From: Necropsobacter massiliensis
Lineage (GTDB): Bacteria > Pseudomonadota > Gammaproteobacteria > Enterobacterales > Pasteurellaceae
NCBI RefSeq assembly: GCF_000827595.2
Contig: NZ_LN776186.1
Coordinates: 1 to 64,000 of the forward strand
Direction of reading: 5' to 3'
DNA: 64,000 bases
Shown: positions 57,180 to 64,000 of the stretch, piece after piece
Layout of the letters: every line of letters begins with the position of its first letter
Numbering within the stretch: the first letter of the stretch is position 1
The notes under the pieces: model-generated
The model's database searches: none
The model's input: the letters and a program-made list of their open reading frames with translations, nothing else
Told to the model about the DNA's origin: nothing
Position numbers and translations under genes: made by a program

Positions 57180-58067
57180 TTATCTGGCTGATAATTCCTT
57201 TTCGATCCGCTCTCTGGCTTTCGGCGCTTCTATTGCCATTTTCTCGGCAAATCCGAACATTGAGACACAGGCAATAGATTCACCGCCAACCGAATAAGTG
57301 CGGTCTGAAAATTTCATTTTTCTAAGACTTTCGAAAATACCATCAAAATCCACATCCCCTTCACCCATCGGCAAATGTTGGTGAACAACCGCATCGGTCT
57401 GCGGCGGATTAACAATATAGCGGCAATCCAAACTTTGATTGTAAGTATCAGCAAATAACACGTGTGAAAGGTCTTCGCCCGCATATTCCAACATCGCTCG
57501 CACATCCCCTTTTCCCTTGTCATAGAAAAATCCGTGCGGAGCAGAATAAACATATTTCAGATGCGCCGAACGATAGGATTTCACTATATCGCACGTTTCA
57601 TTATTCAATTCACAAAAATCATAGGGGTGAGACTGAATTTCACAGCGAATTCCGTACCGCTCAAAATACGGCATTAATTCATCCAACGAACAAAACAGCA
57701 TGCCGTTGCAAAGTTCCGGCTGGTGTGGGTCGCCTGACAGTTCCGTGTTAATCACCCGCACATCCATACTATCGGCTATTTCAATCATTCGCTTCCAGTT
57801 GGCAACCGCATGCCGGCGTTGTTCTTCGCTTGGGCCCGACCAGCGATAGACTACGATAAAAGAGGAAATTTCAACTCCGGTACGCTGTAATGCAGTGCGA
57901 TATTCTTGTTCGCATTCACGCGAAAATAATGGATGTTTATAAAACGGATTAATACGCGGGTGCGGTGATTGTTCAATATATTTATAACCCCAATCTGCTA
58001 CTTGATATACCATATCGCTAATGCTCATTTGTTTGGCTAATACATCAACATCAAATGCAATTTTCAT
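57180..58067 (-). CDS. iolH: IolH-like sugar phosphate isomerase/epimerase
   Basis: 295 residues of the xylose-isomerase-like TIM-barrel superfamily. The start, MKIAFDVDVLA with VYQVADWGYKYIEQSPHPRINPF near residue 20-42, is almost the same as Bacillus IolH. VEISSFIVVYRWSGP near 65 and NTELSGDPHQPELC near 105 also agree, as do HQHLPMGEGDVDFDGIF near 232. IolH belongs to inositol operons, but its exact step is uncertain. It ends the unit begun by the second IolE-like gene. Confidence 0.88.
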   Translation of the reverse strand: MKIAFDVDVLAKQMSISDMVYQVADWGYKYIEQSPHPRINPFYKHPLFSRECEQEYRTALQRTGVEISSFIVVYRWSGPSEEQRRHAVANWKRMIEIADSMDVRVINTELSGDPHQPELCNGMLFCSLDELMPYFERYGIRCEIQSHPYDFCELNNETCDIVKSYRSAHLKYVYSAPHGFFYDKGKGDVRAMLEYAGEDLSHVLFADTYNQSLDCRYIVNPPQTDAVVHQHLPMGEGDVDFDGIFESLRKMKFSDRTYSVGGESIACVSMFGFAEKMAIEAPKARERIEKELSAR

Positions 58068-58085
58068 TATTTACTCCTTTTACCT

Positions 58086-59249
58086 TTACTCATAATCAAT
58101 CCAGATCCCGCCGGAATCGGCAGATTTGACGCAATTTTCCACCCAGCGTACGCCTTCTACACCAGCATGAATATCGGGATACCAGAAATCAATGGATTTT
58201 CCCTGCTCCTTTGCCACCATGGCTTTTGCAAAACGGGCATACAAATTTGACCATGCTTCAAACAGTCCCTCCGGATGCCCACCACCGATACGATCTTCTT
58301 GCCGGGCGCTATCGTGCAAATATCCCATACCGCGCTCTAAAATACGAACCGGTTCTCCCTGCACTTCGAAACGTAATTGATTCGGCTGTTCATCCCACCA
58401 CTCAATACTGGCTTTTTCACCGATTACCCGAACTTTTTGACCATGCATGGAACCGCAGTTTACGCAAGAAGACCAAACCGTCGCCACTGCGCCCGTGTTA
58501 TATTCCATCAGTGTGGTCGCATTGTCTTCCAATGGCGCGCGGCTTTTTACAAAACTTTGGCGGGAACAAAGCAAACGTTTAATTTTTAGCTGCGGTAGCA
58601 TGACTTCTGAAAGATAAAGCGGATGGGTGCCTACATCACCTAATACATAACTTGGACCGGCAGAGTGCGGATCGACTCGCCATTTTGTACTTGCCGCCGC
58701 ATTTTCGACGGCAGAGTTATGGAAACCGTGAGCAAACTGCATATTGACGATACGGATTTCACCTAATGCGCCAGCAGCAATTAAACAGCGCGCCTCCTCG
58801 ATCATTTGGTGTCCGGCATAACCATAAGTGATCCCTACGATACGATCATGTTCAATGGTCAGAGCCTCAAGTGTTTTTGCTTGAGCATAACTAAAACACA
58901 ACGGCTTTTCACAGATTACATGTAAACCGGCTTCCAGTGCAGCTTTGCAAATTTCAAAATGCGTGTTGTTTGGCGTTGCGATAGAAACCGCCTCAATGCC
59001 ATCGGGGCGTTTCGATTCTTCGATAAACATCGTGTTATAATCGGGATAGCAGCGTTGTGCCTCAACATGTAAATGTTGACCGAATGCTCGACCGCGTTCG
59101 GCATCAATATCAAATGCCCCTGCGACTAGTTTGAAACTGAAATCCCGTAAAGCGGCGGAACGATGAATATAGCCGATCTGACTACCGTGACCACCGCCGA
59201 CCATTGCCCAACGAATTGGACGTTCCACTGTCTTTTCACCGTAAAGCAT
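58086..59249 (-). CDS. Gfo/Idh/MocA oxidoreductase of the inositol locus
   Basis: NAD(P)-dependent dehydrogenase of 387 residues, distinct from IolG. AMVGGGHGSQIGYIHRSA near residue 16 is the nucleotide fold. ICEKPLCFSYAQAK near 112 holds the catalytic Lys. DVGTHPLYLSEVM near 203 carries the Asp-x-x-x-His substrate pair. The insert-bearing C-terminal sheet ends WVENCVKSADSGGIWI. Related enzymes oxidise scyllo-inositol or inositol stereoisomers, so it could widen the range of inositols used. Lies between iolH (18 bases) and the IolE-like gene (11 bases). Confidence 0.83.
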   Translation of the reverse strand: MLYGEKTVERPIRWAMVGGGHGSQIGYIHRSAALRDFSFKLVAGAFDIDAERGRAFGQHLHVEAQRCYPDYNTMFIEESKRPDGIEAVSIATPNNTHFEICKAALEAGLHVICEKPLCFSYAQAKTLEALTIEHDRIVGITYGYAGHQMIEEARCLIAAGALGEIRIVNMQFAHGFHNSAVENAAASTKWRVDPHSAGPSYVLGDVGTHPLYLSEVMLPQLKIKRLLCSRQSFVKSRAPLEDNATTLMEYNTGAVATVWSSCVNCGSMHGQKVRVIGEKASIEWWDEQPNQLRFEVQGEPVRILERGMGYLHDSARQEDRIGGGHPEGLFEAWSNLYARFAKAMVAKEQGKSIDFWYPDIHAGVEGVRWVENCVKSADSGGIWIDYE

Positions 59250-59260
59250 TATTTCTCTCC

Positions 59261-60184
59261 TTAAAATCCGATTTTTGTTAAATAATCGCGACTGCTTTTG
59301 ACATCTTGCAAGCTCGTGCCCACATTACGCGGATCGCGTTCCTGTTCAATCGTGATGTAACCGTGGTAATCCAATTCCTCGCTTAAAACAGACCGCACTT
59401 TGGCATAATCAATGCAACCTTCGCCGATACGACACATGACACCTTGAGCGCAGGCGTCGAAAAAGCGGATCTTTTGTTGCATTATCTGTGCATAAACTAT
59501 TGGGTTGATATCTTTGAAATGGATATAATCTAGTCGATCGGCATAGTTACGTAGTGACGCTGCCGGATCCATTTTGGAATAAAATAAATGCCCGGTATCC
59601 AAGCATAATCCTGCCGTTGCATAAGGAATATCACCTACAACAGCCTCAATTTCATCGGCAAATTCAATGTATCCTCCTGCATGCGGATGAATAACTGCCC
59701 GTACACCATAGCTTTTAGCGATTTGTGCTAATTTCCGAATGTGCTCGATCATCTGTTGCCATAATACTTTTGGCAGACGAGGCGCCTTGTCCGGATGACC
59801 GGCAGCATAATCGCGCTCTTCATGCCCCCAATCAATAATTACCAGATAAGGCGTCGGAAATTTTTGTTTCGGTTCCAACGGAGCCTGTGGGAGACGAGTG
59901 ATCAGGCGACAAATATCATGAGTTTGCTGCGCTAATTTAGCCTGATTGTCCGCAGTGACCAGATCATCAAAAATCGTTCCGGCAACAATATGAAGCTTAT
60001 TTCGCTTCAATTGTGTCGAAACAGTTTGGATGTCAAGCGGTAAATACCCGTAAGGACCGAGTTCAATCCCCTGATAACCGCCAAGGTGTGCCTCATTTAA
60101 TACCTGCGTCCATGGCGGTAGATAAGGGTTGTTGGGATCATCAACACCCCAGCAGCAAGGTGCAGTAGAAATTCTGATGCTCAT
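59261..60184 (-). CDS. IolE-like sugar isomerase/dehydratase
   Basis: 307-residue TIM-barrel protein of the same superfamily as IolE. It begins RISTAPCCWGVDDPNNPYLPPW with YQGIELGPYGYLP near residue 36. Metal residues are likely in VIHPHAGGYIEFADE near 166, GLCLDTGHLFYS near 192, HFKDINPIVY near 222 and TIEQERDP near 277. The hallmark 'W-x-V-x-D' opening is that of inosose dehydratase and isomerase relatives. With the adjacent dehydrogenase it could handle a second inosose isomer. First gene of the unit. Confidence 0.8.
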   Translation of the reverse strand: MSIRISTAPCCWGVDDPNNPYLPPWTQVLNEAHLGGYQGIELGPYGYLPLDIQTVSTQLKRNKLHIVAGTIFDDLVTADNQAKLAQQTHDICRLITRLPQAPLEPKQKFPTPYLVIIDWGHEERDYAAGHPDKAPRLPKVLWQQMIEHIRKLAQIAKSYGVRAVIHPHAGGYIEFADEIEAVVGDIPYATAGLCLDTGHLFYSKMDPAASLRNYADRLDYIHFKDINPIVYAQIMQQKIRFFDACAQGVMCRIGEGCIDYAKVRSVLSEELDYHGYITIEQERDPRNVGTSLQDVKSSRDYLTKIGF

Positions 60185-60350
60185 GACTTCACTCCGTTTT
60201 TTGGTTGTTTGTCGAAGACAGTATATAAAGTTGCGGGCAATTGAATCTTAACGATCTTGTTATTTTTATAGCGCTAAAATGGATTTTTTTGCGATACAGC
60301 GCACAAATTCGATAGGGTATCTTCATTATGTTGCGCTCAGCTAAAAACAG

Positions 60351-61238
60351 TTAAAAAATCGACCGCACTTTTTTACCGATCCATGAAGTGCGGTATTGAC
60401 TCGGGGAAATACCAATCATGCGGGAGAACAACGTACTGAAATAATTGGCGTTATCATAGCCAACTAAACCGGCGATTTGGTTTACGCTGTAATTGGTATT
60501 GATTAGCAAAGATTGCGCTTCGCCGATACGGCGACGGATTAAATAACGAATAAGCGAAAATCCGGTTTGCCGTTTGAACAAATGTGCCAGATAAAAGGGG
60601 CTGACCTTAAAACGAAAAGCGACCGTTTGCAAACAAAGATTTTCGGTGTAATGTGCATCAAGGTAATTTTTTACCTGTTCGACTAAAGGTAATTTTCTGA
60701 AAGGGAGCGACTGTATATTCTCTCTCGGTAACTGTACGATAATGCTCAGCAAAGCAGAAAGCAGATAACGACAGCTTTCACTTGCCTGATTAGCGCTTTC
60801 TTTAATTTGGGTGAACATTAGGGCGAGCAGTTGTTCAATAACATGGCGCTGATTGCCACTGGAAATAACGGCGGGAGAGGCGATATCAAATAAACAGTTT
60901 TTTTCTGCCCCCTTAATATTTAACCCGTTGATTCCACAGCAATAAACCACCATATCGGAATGCAGCTCCGCCATTTCATCATGAATCACGCCTTGATTGA
61001 AAATTAGAATGTCGCCGGCTTTGGTATGGTAAGTCACATCACCGATGAGATGACTGCCTTTTCCTTTTACAATAAACACGATTTCCAGTCGATCATCATG
61101 TTTATGTAATGTACGCGGAAAATTTTGCTGCATGGTTTCCGTATTGCATAAATATAATAATTGCGGCAACCGCCCGTTTTCAAAAATCGAACTTTTGTTG
61201 TCATTGAGGAAATATTGGAGCATTTTGCGATAATCCAT
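60351..61238 (-). CDS. AraC-family transcriptional regulator
   Basis: 295 residues: an N-terminal cupin sensor (about 35-120, with LHKHDDRLEIVFIVKGKG and GDILIFNQGVIHDE) and two C-terminal helix-turn-helix units (about 190-290, including VSPFYLAHLFKRQTGFS and ISPSQYRTSW). AraC proteins of this form bind a sugar and usually activate nearby operons. It lies between the ABC-transporter genes and the inositol-enzyme unit, both on the same strand, and is probably their activator with inositol or an inosose as ligand (inference). Confidence 0.87.
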   Translation of the reverse strand: MDYRKMLQYFLNDNKSSIFENGRLPQLLYLCNTETMQQNFPRTLHKHDDRLEIVFIVKGKGSHLIGDVTYHTKAGDILIFNQGVIHDEMAELHSDMVVYCCGINGLNIKGAEKNCLFDIASPAVISSGNQRHVIEQLLALMFTQIKESANQASESCRYLLSALLSIIVQLPRENIQSLPFRKLPLVEQVKNYLDAHYTENLCLQTVAFRFKVSPFYLAHLFKRQTGFSLIRYLIRRRIGEAQSLLINTNYSVNQIAGLVGYDNANYFSTLFSRMIGISPSQYRTSWIGKKVRSIF

Positions 61239-61307
61239 TGATAGACGGTATTACATCACGACAGTATGTGTTGTATCAAGCCTGTAATACCGTTTAAATT
61301 AAAATGG

Positions 61308-62264
61308 TCAGCTGCCTTTTTTACGGCGTTTCAGGGTATCCAACAAAACAGCAACAACAATGATCAGACCTTTGACAATTTGCTGCCAGTACGGATCAAC
61401 GCCCAGCATATTCAACCCCTTGTTGGTCGTACCGATAATGAGCGCACCGATAACACACATCGGAATCGTGCCAAAACCACCGCTTAACGATACGCCACCG
61501 ATCACTGCCGCCGCGATAGCATCCAGCTCCCACGCAAGACCGTAAGAAGGGTTGCCTGCATAAGTTCTTGCTGCCAGTAAGGCGCCGGCAAGACCGGATA
61601 ATGCACCTGCCAGCGTATAAACCCAAATAAGTGTTCGGGTAGTATTGATACCGCAGATTTTAGCCGCATTTAAATTACCGCCGACGGCATAAACATGACG
61701 ACCAAAGGTTGAACGGCTGAGCAATATGTGTGAACCAATAACGATTAAAATATACAAAATAACCAGACCGGGTAAACCGAAAACATTGACATCTGCAATC
61801 CAAGTAAACGCTTCTGACGAGGCATCAATCGGACGACCGTCGGAATAAAGCTGTGCCGCGCCGCGAGCAATGATCATCATACCAAGCGTGGCAATAAACG
61901 GCGGAATATTACCTAATGCGGTTAGACCGCCATTAATCGCCCCCATCAATGCCCCCAACGCCAATGAAATGGCAAAGGCAAGAATCGCAGCGCTAACGGC
62001 ATCGCCACCGGTAACAATAGACGCGGAAACTACGGCGGTCAGCGCTACCATTGAACCGGAAGATAAATCAATACCGGTTGTGATAATTGCAAAAGTTACA
62101 CCAATTGCAATAATACCGAACATCGATACCTGTTCAATAATACTCCACACGGTACGAGCCGAGAAAAAACCGTCGATCGAAACGGATAAAAGCAGAAATA
62201 AGCCTATCAGGATAAAAATCATTCCGTAAGCATTAATTATTTTTTTCAACGTGGCGTTTGACAT
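61308..62264 (-). CDS. Sugar ABC transporter permease, RbsC/XylH type
   Basis: Inner-membrane permease of a CUT2 sugar importer, 318 residues from ATG 62264 with about ten spans. The start is set by GAGG (on the minus strand) before MSNATLKKI. Family marks include IIEQVSMFGIIAIGVTFAIITTGIDLSSGS near residue 44 and GGNLNAAKICGINTTRTL near 200; AVIGGVSLSGGFGTIPMCVIGALIIG near 270 is the coupling region. An upstream frame from 62327 has no supporting site. Works with the ATPase upstream in the operon. myo-Inositol is the probable cargo from context. Confidence 0.88.
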   Translation of the reverse strand: MSNATLKKIINAYGMIFILIGLFLLLSVSIDGFFSARTVWSIIEQVSMFGIIAIGVTFAIITTGIDLSSGSMVALTAVVSASIVTGGDAVSAAILAFAISLALGALMGAINGGLTALGNIPPFIATLGMMIIARGAAQLYSDGRPIDASSEAFTWIADVNVFGLPGLVILYILIVIGSHILLSRSTFGRHVYAVGGNLNAAKICGINTTRTLIWVYTLAGALSGLAGALLAARTYAGNPSYGLAWELDAIAAAVIGGVSLSGGFGTIPMCVIGALIIGTTNKGLNMLGVDPYWQQIVKGLIIVVAVLLDTLKRRKKGS

Positions 62265-62313
62265 AATACATACCTCATTCATTATTCTGAGACAAATTTT
62301 TGTGTTTGGGTAA

Positions 62314-63831
62314 TTATTGACGTGCAAGTCCCGACGCTAATTCCAACACCCGTTCCTGAGTTAATTCCTGATGCGGAATAATACCTACCTGACAGCCTTC
62401 ATGCATAACCATGACACGGTCACTCATCGAAAGCAGCTCCAGCATATCGGAGGTTATCATAATGATGGTTTTACCTTGTTTTGACAGTTCAACCATTAAT
62501 TTATAAAGCTCGGCTTTTGCGCCAACATCAATACCTTTGGTCGGTTCATCTAGAATAAGAATATCCGGCTCTAGCAACAACCAACGGGCAAGCAATACTT
62601 TCTGCTGATTGCCGCCAGATAAATTATTGGTGATAACATCTACATTAGGCGCTTTAATTTTGAGTTTATTTTTCTGTTCATGTGCCGTTTTAGCGGCACG
62701 AGTAACCGAAAGCAGAAAATTTTCCAGATAAGGAGACATTTTCGGCATGATCATATTGTCGGTAATGCTGAGATTGAGAAACAACCCCGTCAACTTGCGG
62801 TCTTCCGTAACAAAACCGATTTTATATTTCATCGCATCCAATGGATTATGGATTTCCGCTTTTTTCCCGTGAATGTAAATGTCTCCGCTGTCGGCAGGTT
62901 TATAACCGAATAACCCTTCCACAATTTCCGAACGACCCGCCCCGACAAGTCCGGCAATACCGAATATTTCTCCTTTACGGACTTTAAAGTTGATATTCCG
63001 ATATTTATCGGCACGGGTAAAATTTTTAACTTCAATAACGGTTTCATCGGACAGAGGAAAACGTTCACGCTGAAACATTTCGGACATGTCACGACCGACC
63101 ATCATGGCGATTAGTTCGTCTTTCGTCACGGCTTTAGCCGGTTTTGTACCCACATACTGACCGTCGCGAATAACGGTAATTTCGTCGGCGACTTTGAATA
63201 CTTCATCCAATTTATGAGAAATAAAGATAATGGCAATACCGCGTTGTTTTACGGTATCAATGATTCTATATAATTGCTCTACTTCATTTTCAGTGAGAGC
63301 GGTCGTCGGTTCATCCATAATAATCACTTTGGCATCGTTAGATACCGCCGTCGCAATAGCTACCAGTTGCGCTTTTGCGACGGAAACATCCGACATTTTG
63401 ACGGTAACATCCATGGGAACCCCAAGATCCTGTAAAATAGCGGCAGCCTTCCGATCCATTTCTTTCTGGTTTAAAAAGAATCTACCGGTAGTGAGTTCCC
63501 GACCTAAATAAAAATTATCGGCAATTGTTAGATTCGCCGCCGGTGAAATTTCCTGCGGCACCATAGTGAGTCCGTTGCGGATAGCGTCAATCGGGCGATT
63601 TGGTTTGAATGGCTTTTCATCCAGAATTAATTCACCACCATCATCAGGCGTGTAAATACCGTACAAAATTTTCATCAAGGTGGATTTACCTGCGCCGTTT
63701 TCCCCCATTAGTGCGTGGATACTGCCGCGTTTAACCTTGAGATTAATGCCATTTAATGCTTTGACTCCCGGAAATGTTTTAGACACATTGCGCATTTCTA
63801 AAATATAAGGGGAACGATTCGAATCATTCAT
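62314..63831 (-). CDS. Sugar ABC transporter ATP-binding protein, RbsA/MglA type
   Basis: 505-residue fused double ATPase of the CUT2 type. First cassette: Walker A GENGAGKST near residue 40, a family-typical second half DEPTTALTENEVEQL near 172, and HKLDEVF near 200. Second cassette: degenerate loop GLVGAGRSEIVEGLFG near 292, signature LSGGNQQKVLLARWLLL near 405, and DEPTKGIDVGAKAELY near 430. It is 49 bases upstream of the permease gene. It powers the inferred inositol importer. Confidence 0.9.
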   Translation of the reverse strand: MNDSNRSPYILEMRNVSKTFPGVKALNGINLKVKRGSIHALMGENGAGKSTLMKILYGIYTPDDGGELILDEKPFKPNRPIDAIRNGLTMVPQEISPAANLTIADNFYLGRELTTGRFFLNQKEMDRKAAAILQDLGVPMDVTVKMSDVSVAKAQLVAIATAVSNDAKVIIMDEPTTALTENEVEQLYRIIDTVKQRGIAIIFISHKLDEVFKVADEITVIRDGQYVGTKPAKAVTKDELIAMMVGRDMSEMFQRERFPLSDETVIEVKNFTRADKYRNINFKVRKGEIFGIAGLVGAGRSEIVEGLFGYKPADSGDIYIHGKKAEIHNPLDAMKYKIGFVTEDRKLTGLFLNLSITDNMIMPKMSPYLENFLLSVTRAAKTAHEQKNKLKIKAPNVDVITNNLSGGNQQKVLLARWLLLEPDILILDEPTKGIDVGAKAELYKLMVELSKQGKTIIMITSDMLELLSMSDRVMVMHEGCQVGIIPHQELTQERVLELASGLARQ

Positions 63832-63925
63832 CTGTAACTCCTTAATTCCGTACTGGGAAAAGGCTTAGGGGCGTCATTTCCGAGCCGGGCTTTAAAGTGC
63901 GATTGTTTTTTGGGTAGTATTGGTC

Positions 63926-63957
63926 AGGCGATGGGCAAGATAAACAGCACATCGCCT
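63926..63957. repeat. Hairpin between binding-protein and ATPase genes
   Basis: AGGCGATG (63926-63933) and CATCGCCT (63950-63957) form an 8-bp stem with a 16-base loop. Such hairpins between a binding-protein gene and the rest of an ABC operon often stabilise the upstream message or cause partial termination, giving excess binding protein. Confidence 0.5.
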
Positions 63958-63973
63958 TGGGAATCAAACAATA

Positions 63974-64000
63974 TTATTTATATCTGGCCTGATATTCTTC
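63974..64000 (-). CDS. C-terminal fragment of a sugar-binding protein (partial)
   Basis: A minus-strand frame enters from the right edge and ends EEYQARYK-stop (63974). Only eight residues are visible. The position upstream of the CUT2 ATPase and permease, and the Tyr/Lys-rich end, fit a periplasmic sugar-binding protein (RbsB/IbpA type). Identity is by context. Confidence 0.45.
   Translation of the reverse strand, partial: EEYQARYK

Overview
The window looks like a Pasteurellaceae chromosome, most like the capnophilic succinate-forming rumen group (Basfia / Mannheimia succiniciproducens, Actinobacillus succinogenes). The 9-base DNA uptake core AAGTGCGGT (reverse ACCGCACTT) recurs dozens of times in genes and intergenic gaps, often as inverted pairs that form terminators. 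Gene order also fits the family: tfoX next to recA-recX, a ygbJKLMN-type operon arranged as in Haemophilus influenzae HI1010-HI1015 (from memory), oadGAB, and rluE-nudJ facing icd. The species assignment is inference.

Layout. 1-8.3 kb is housekeeping: a broken-looking manX end, tfoX, recA, recX, a probable decayed hflX, proS, potD and a PuuB-like oxidase. 8.7-18.2 kb is a catabolic cluster: D-threonate kinase and PdxA2, a DapA-family aldolase, an iron alcohol dehydrogenase, a permease, a cytoplasmic BNR (sialidase-fold) protein, a YhcH-family protein, a CaCA exchanger and a DeoR regulator. It changes visibly from GC-richer to AT-richer DNA at about 11.9 kb. 18.3-40.4 kb is mostly core: rarD-like, ilvY/ilvC, a GST, a subtilase autotransporter, yebE, lysA with the tiny lptM, an ABC-F protein, a MarC-family protein, oadGAB, a ydhF-like reductase, a PACE protein, pepD, gpt, nudJ, rluE and icd.

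40.5-51.4 kb is a minus-strand L-threonate / D-erythronate operon (ltnD, otnK, otnC, otnI, denD, gntP-type permease) with its divergent DeoR regulator. It is extended downstream by three hydrolases not in the described pathway: an exported serine esterase, a cyclase/formamidase-family metal hydrolase and a membrane protein joining an alpha/beta hydrolase to a multi-span domain. 51.5-64 kb is a myo-inositol locus: iolG, iolE, iolD, a second iron alcohol dehydrogenase, iolH, a second Gfo/Idh/MocA dehydrogenase, a second IolE-like protein, an AraC regulator, and a sugar ABC transporter whose binding-protein gene runs off the right edge.

How it fits together. D-threonate (DtnK/PdxA2), L-threonate and D-erythronate (LtnD/DenD/OtnI/OtnK/OtnC) and inositol (Iol) all converge on dihydroxyacetone phosphate, which would feed glycolysis. 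Oxaloacetate decarboxylase links the C4 branch to a sodium gradient. CRP-like sites precede manX, dtnK, ltnD and the iol-linked alcohol dehydrogenase, so these look like catabolite-controlled secondary carbon routes. The best candidates for undescribed biology are the hydrolase extension of the tetronate operon and the aldolase/BNR/YhcH module beside the D-threonate genes. No tRNA, rRNA, CRISPR array, insertion sequence or prophage gene was recognised.
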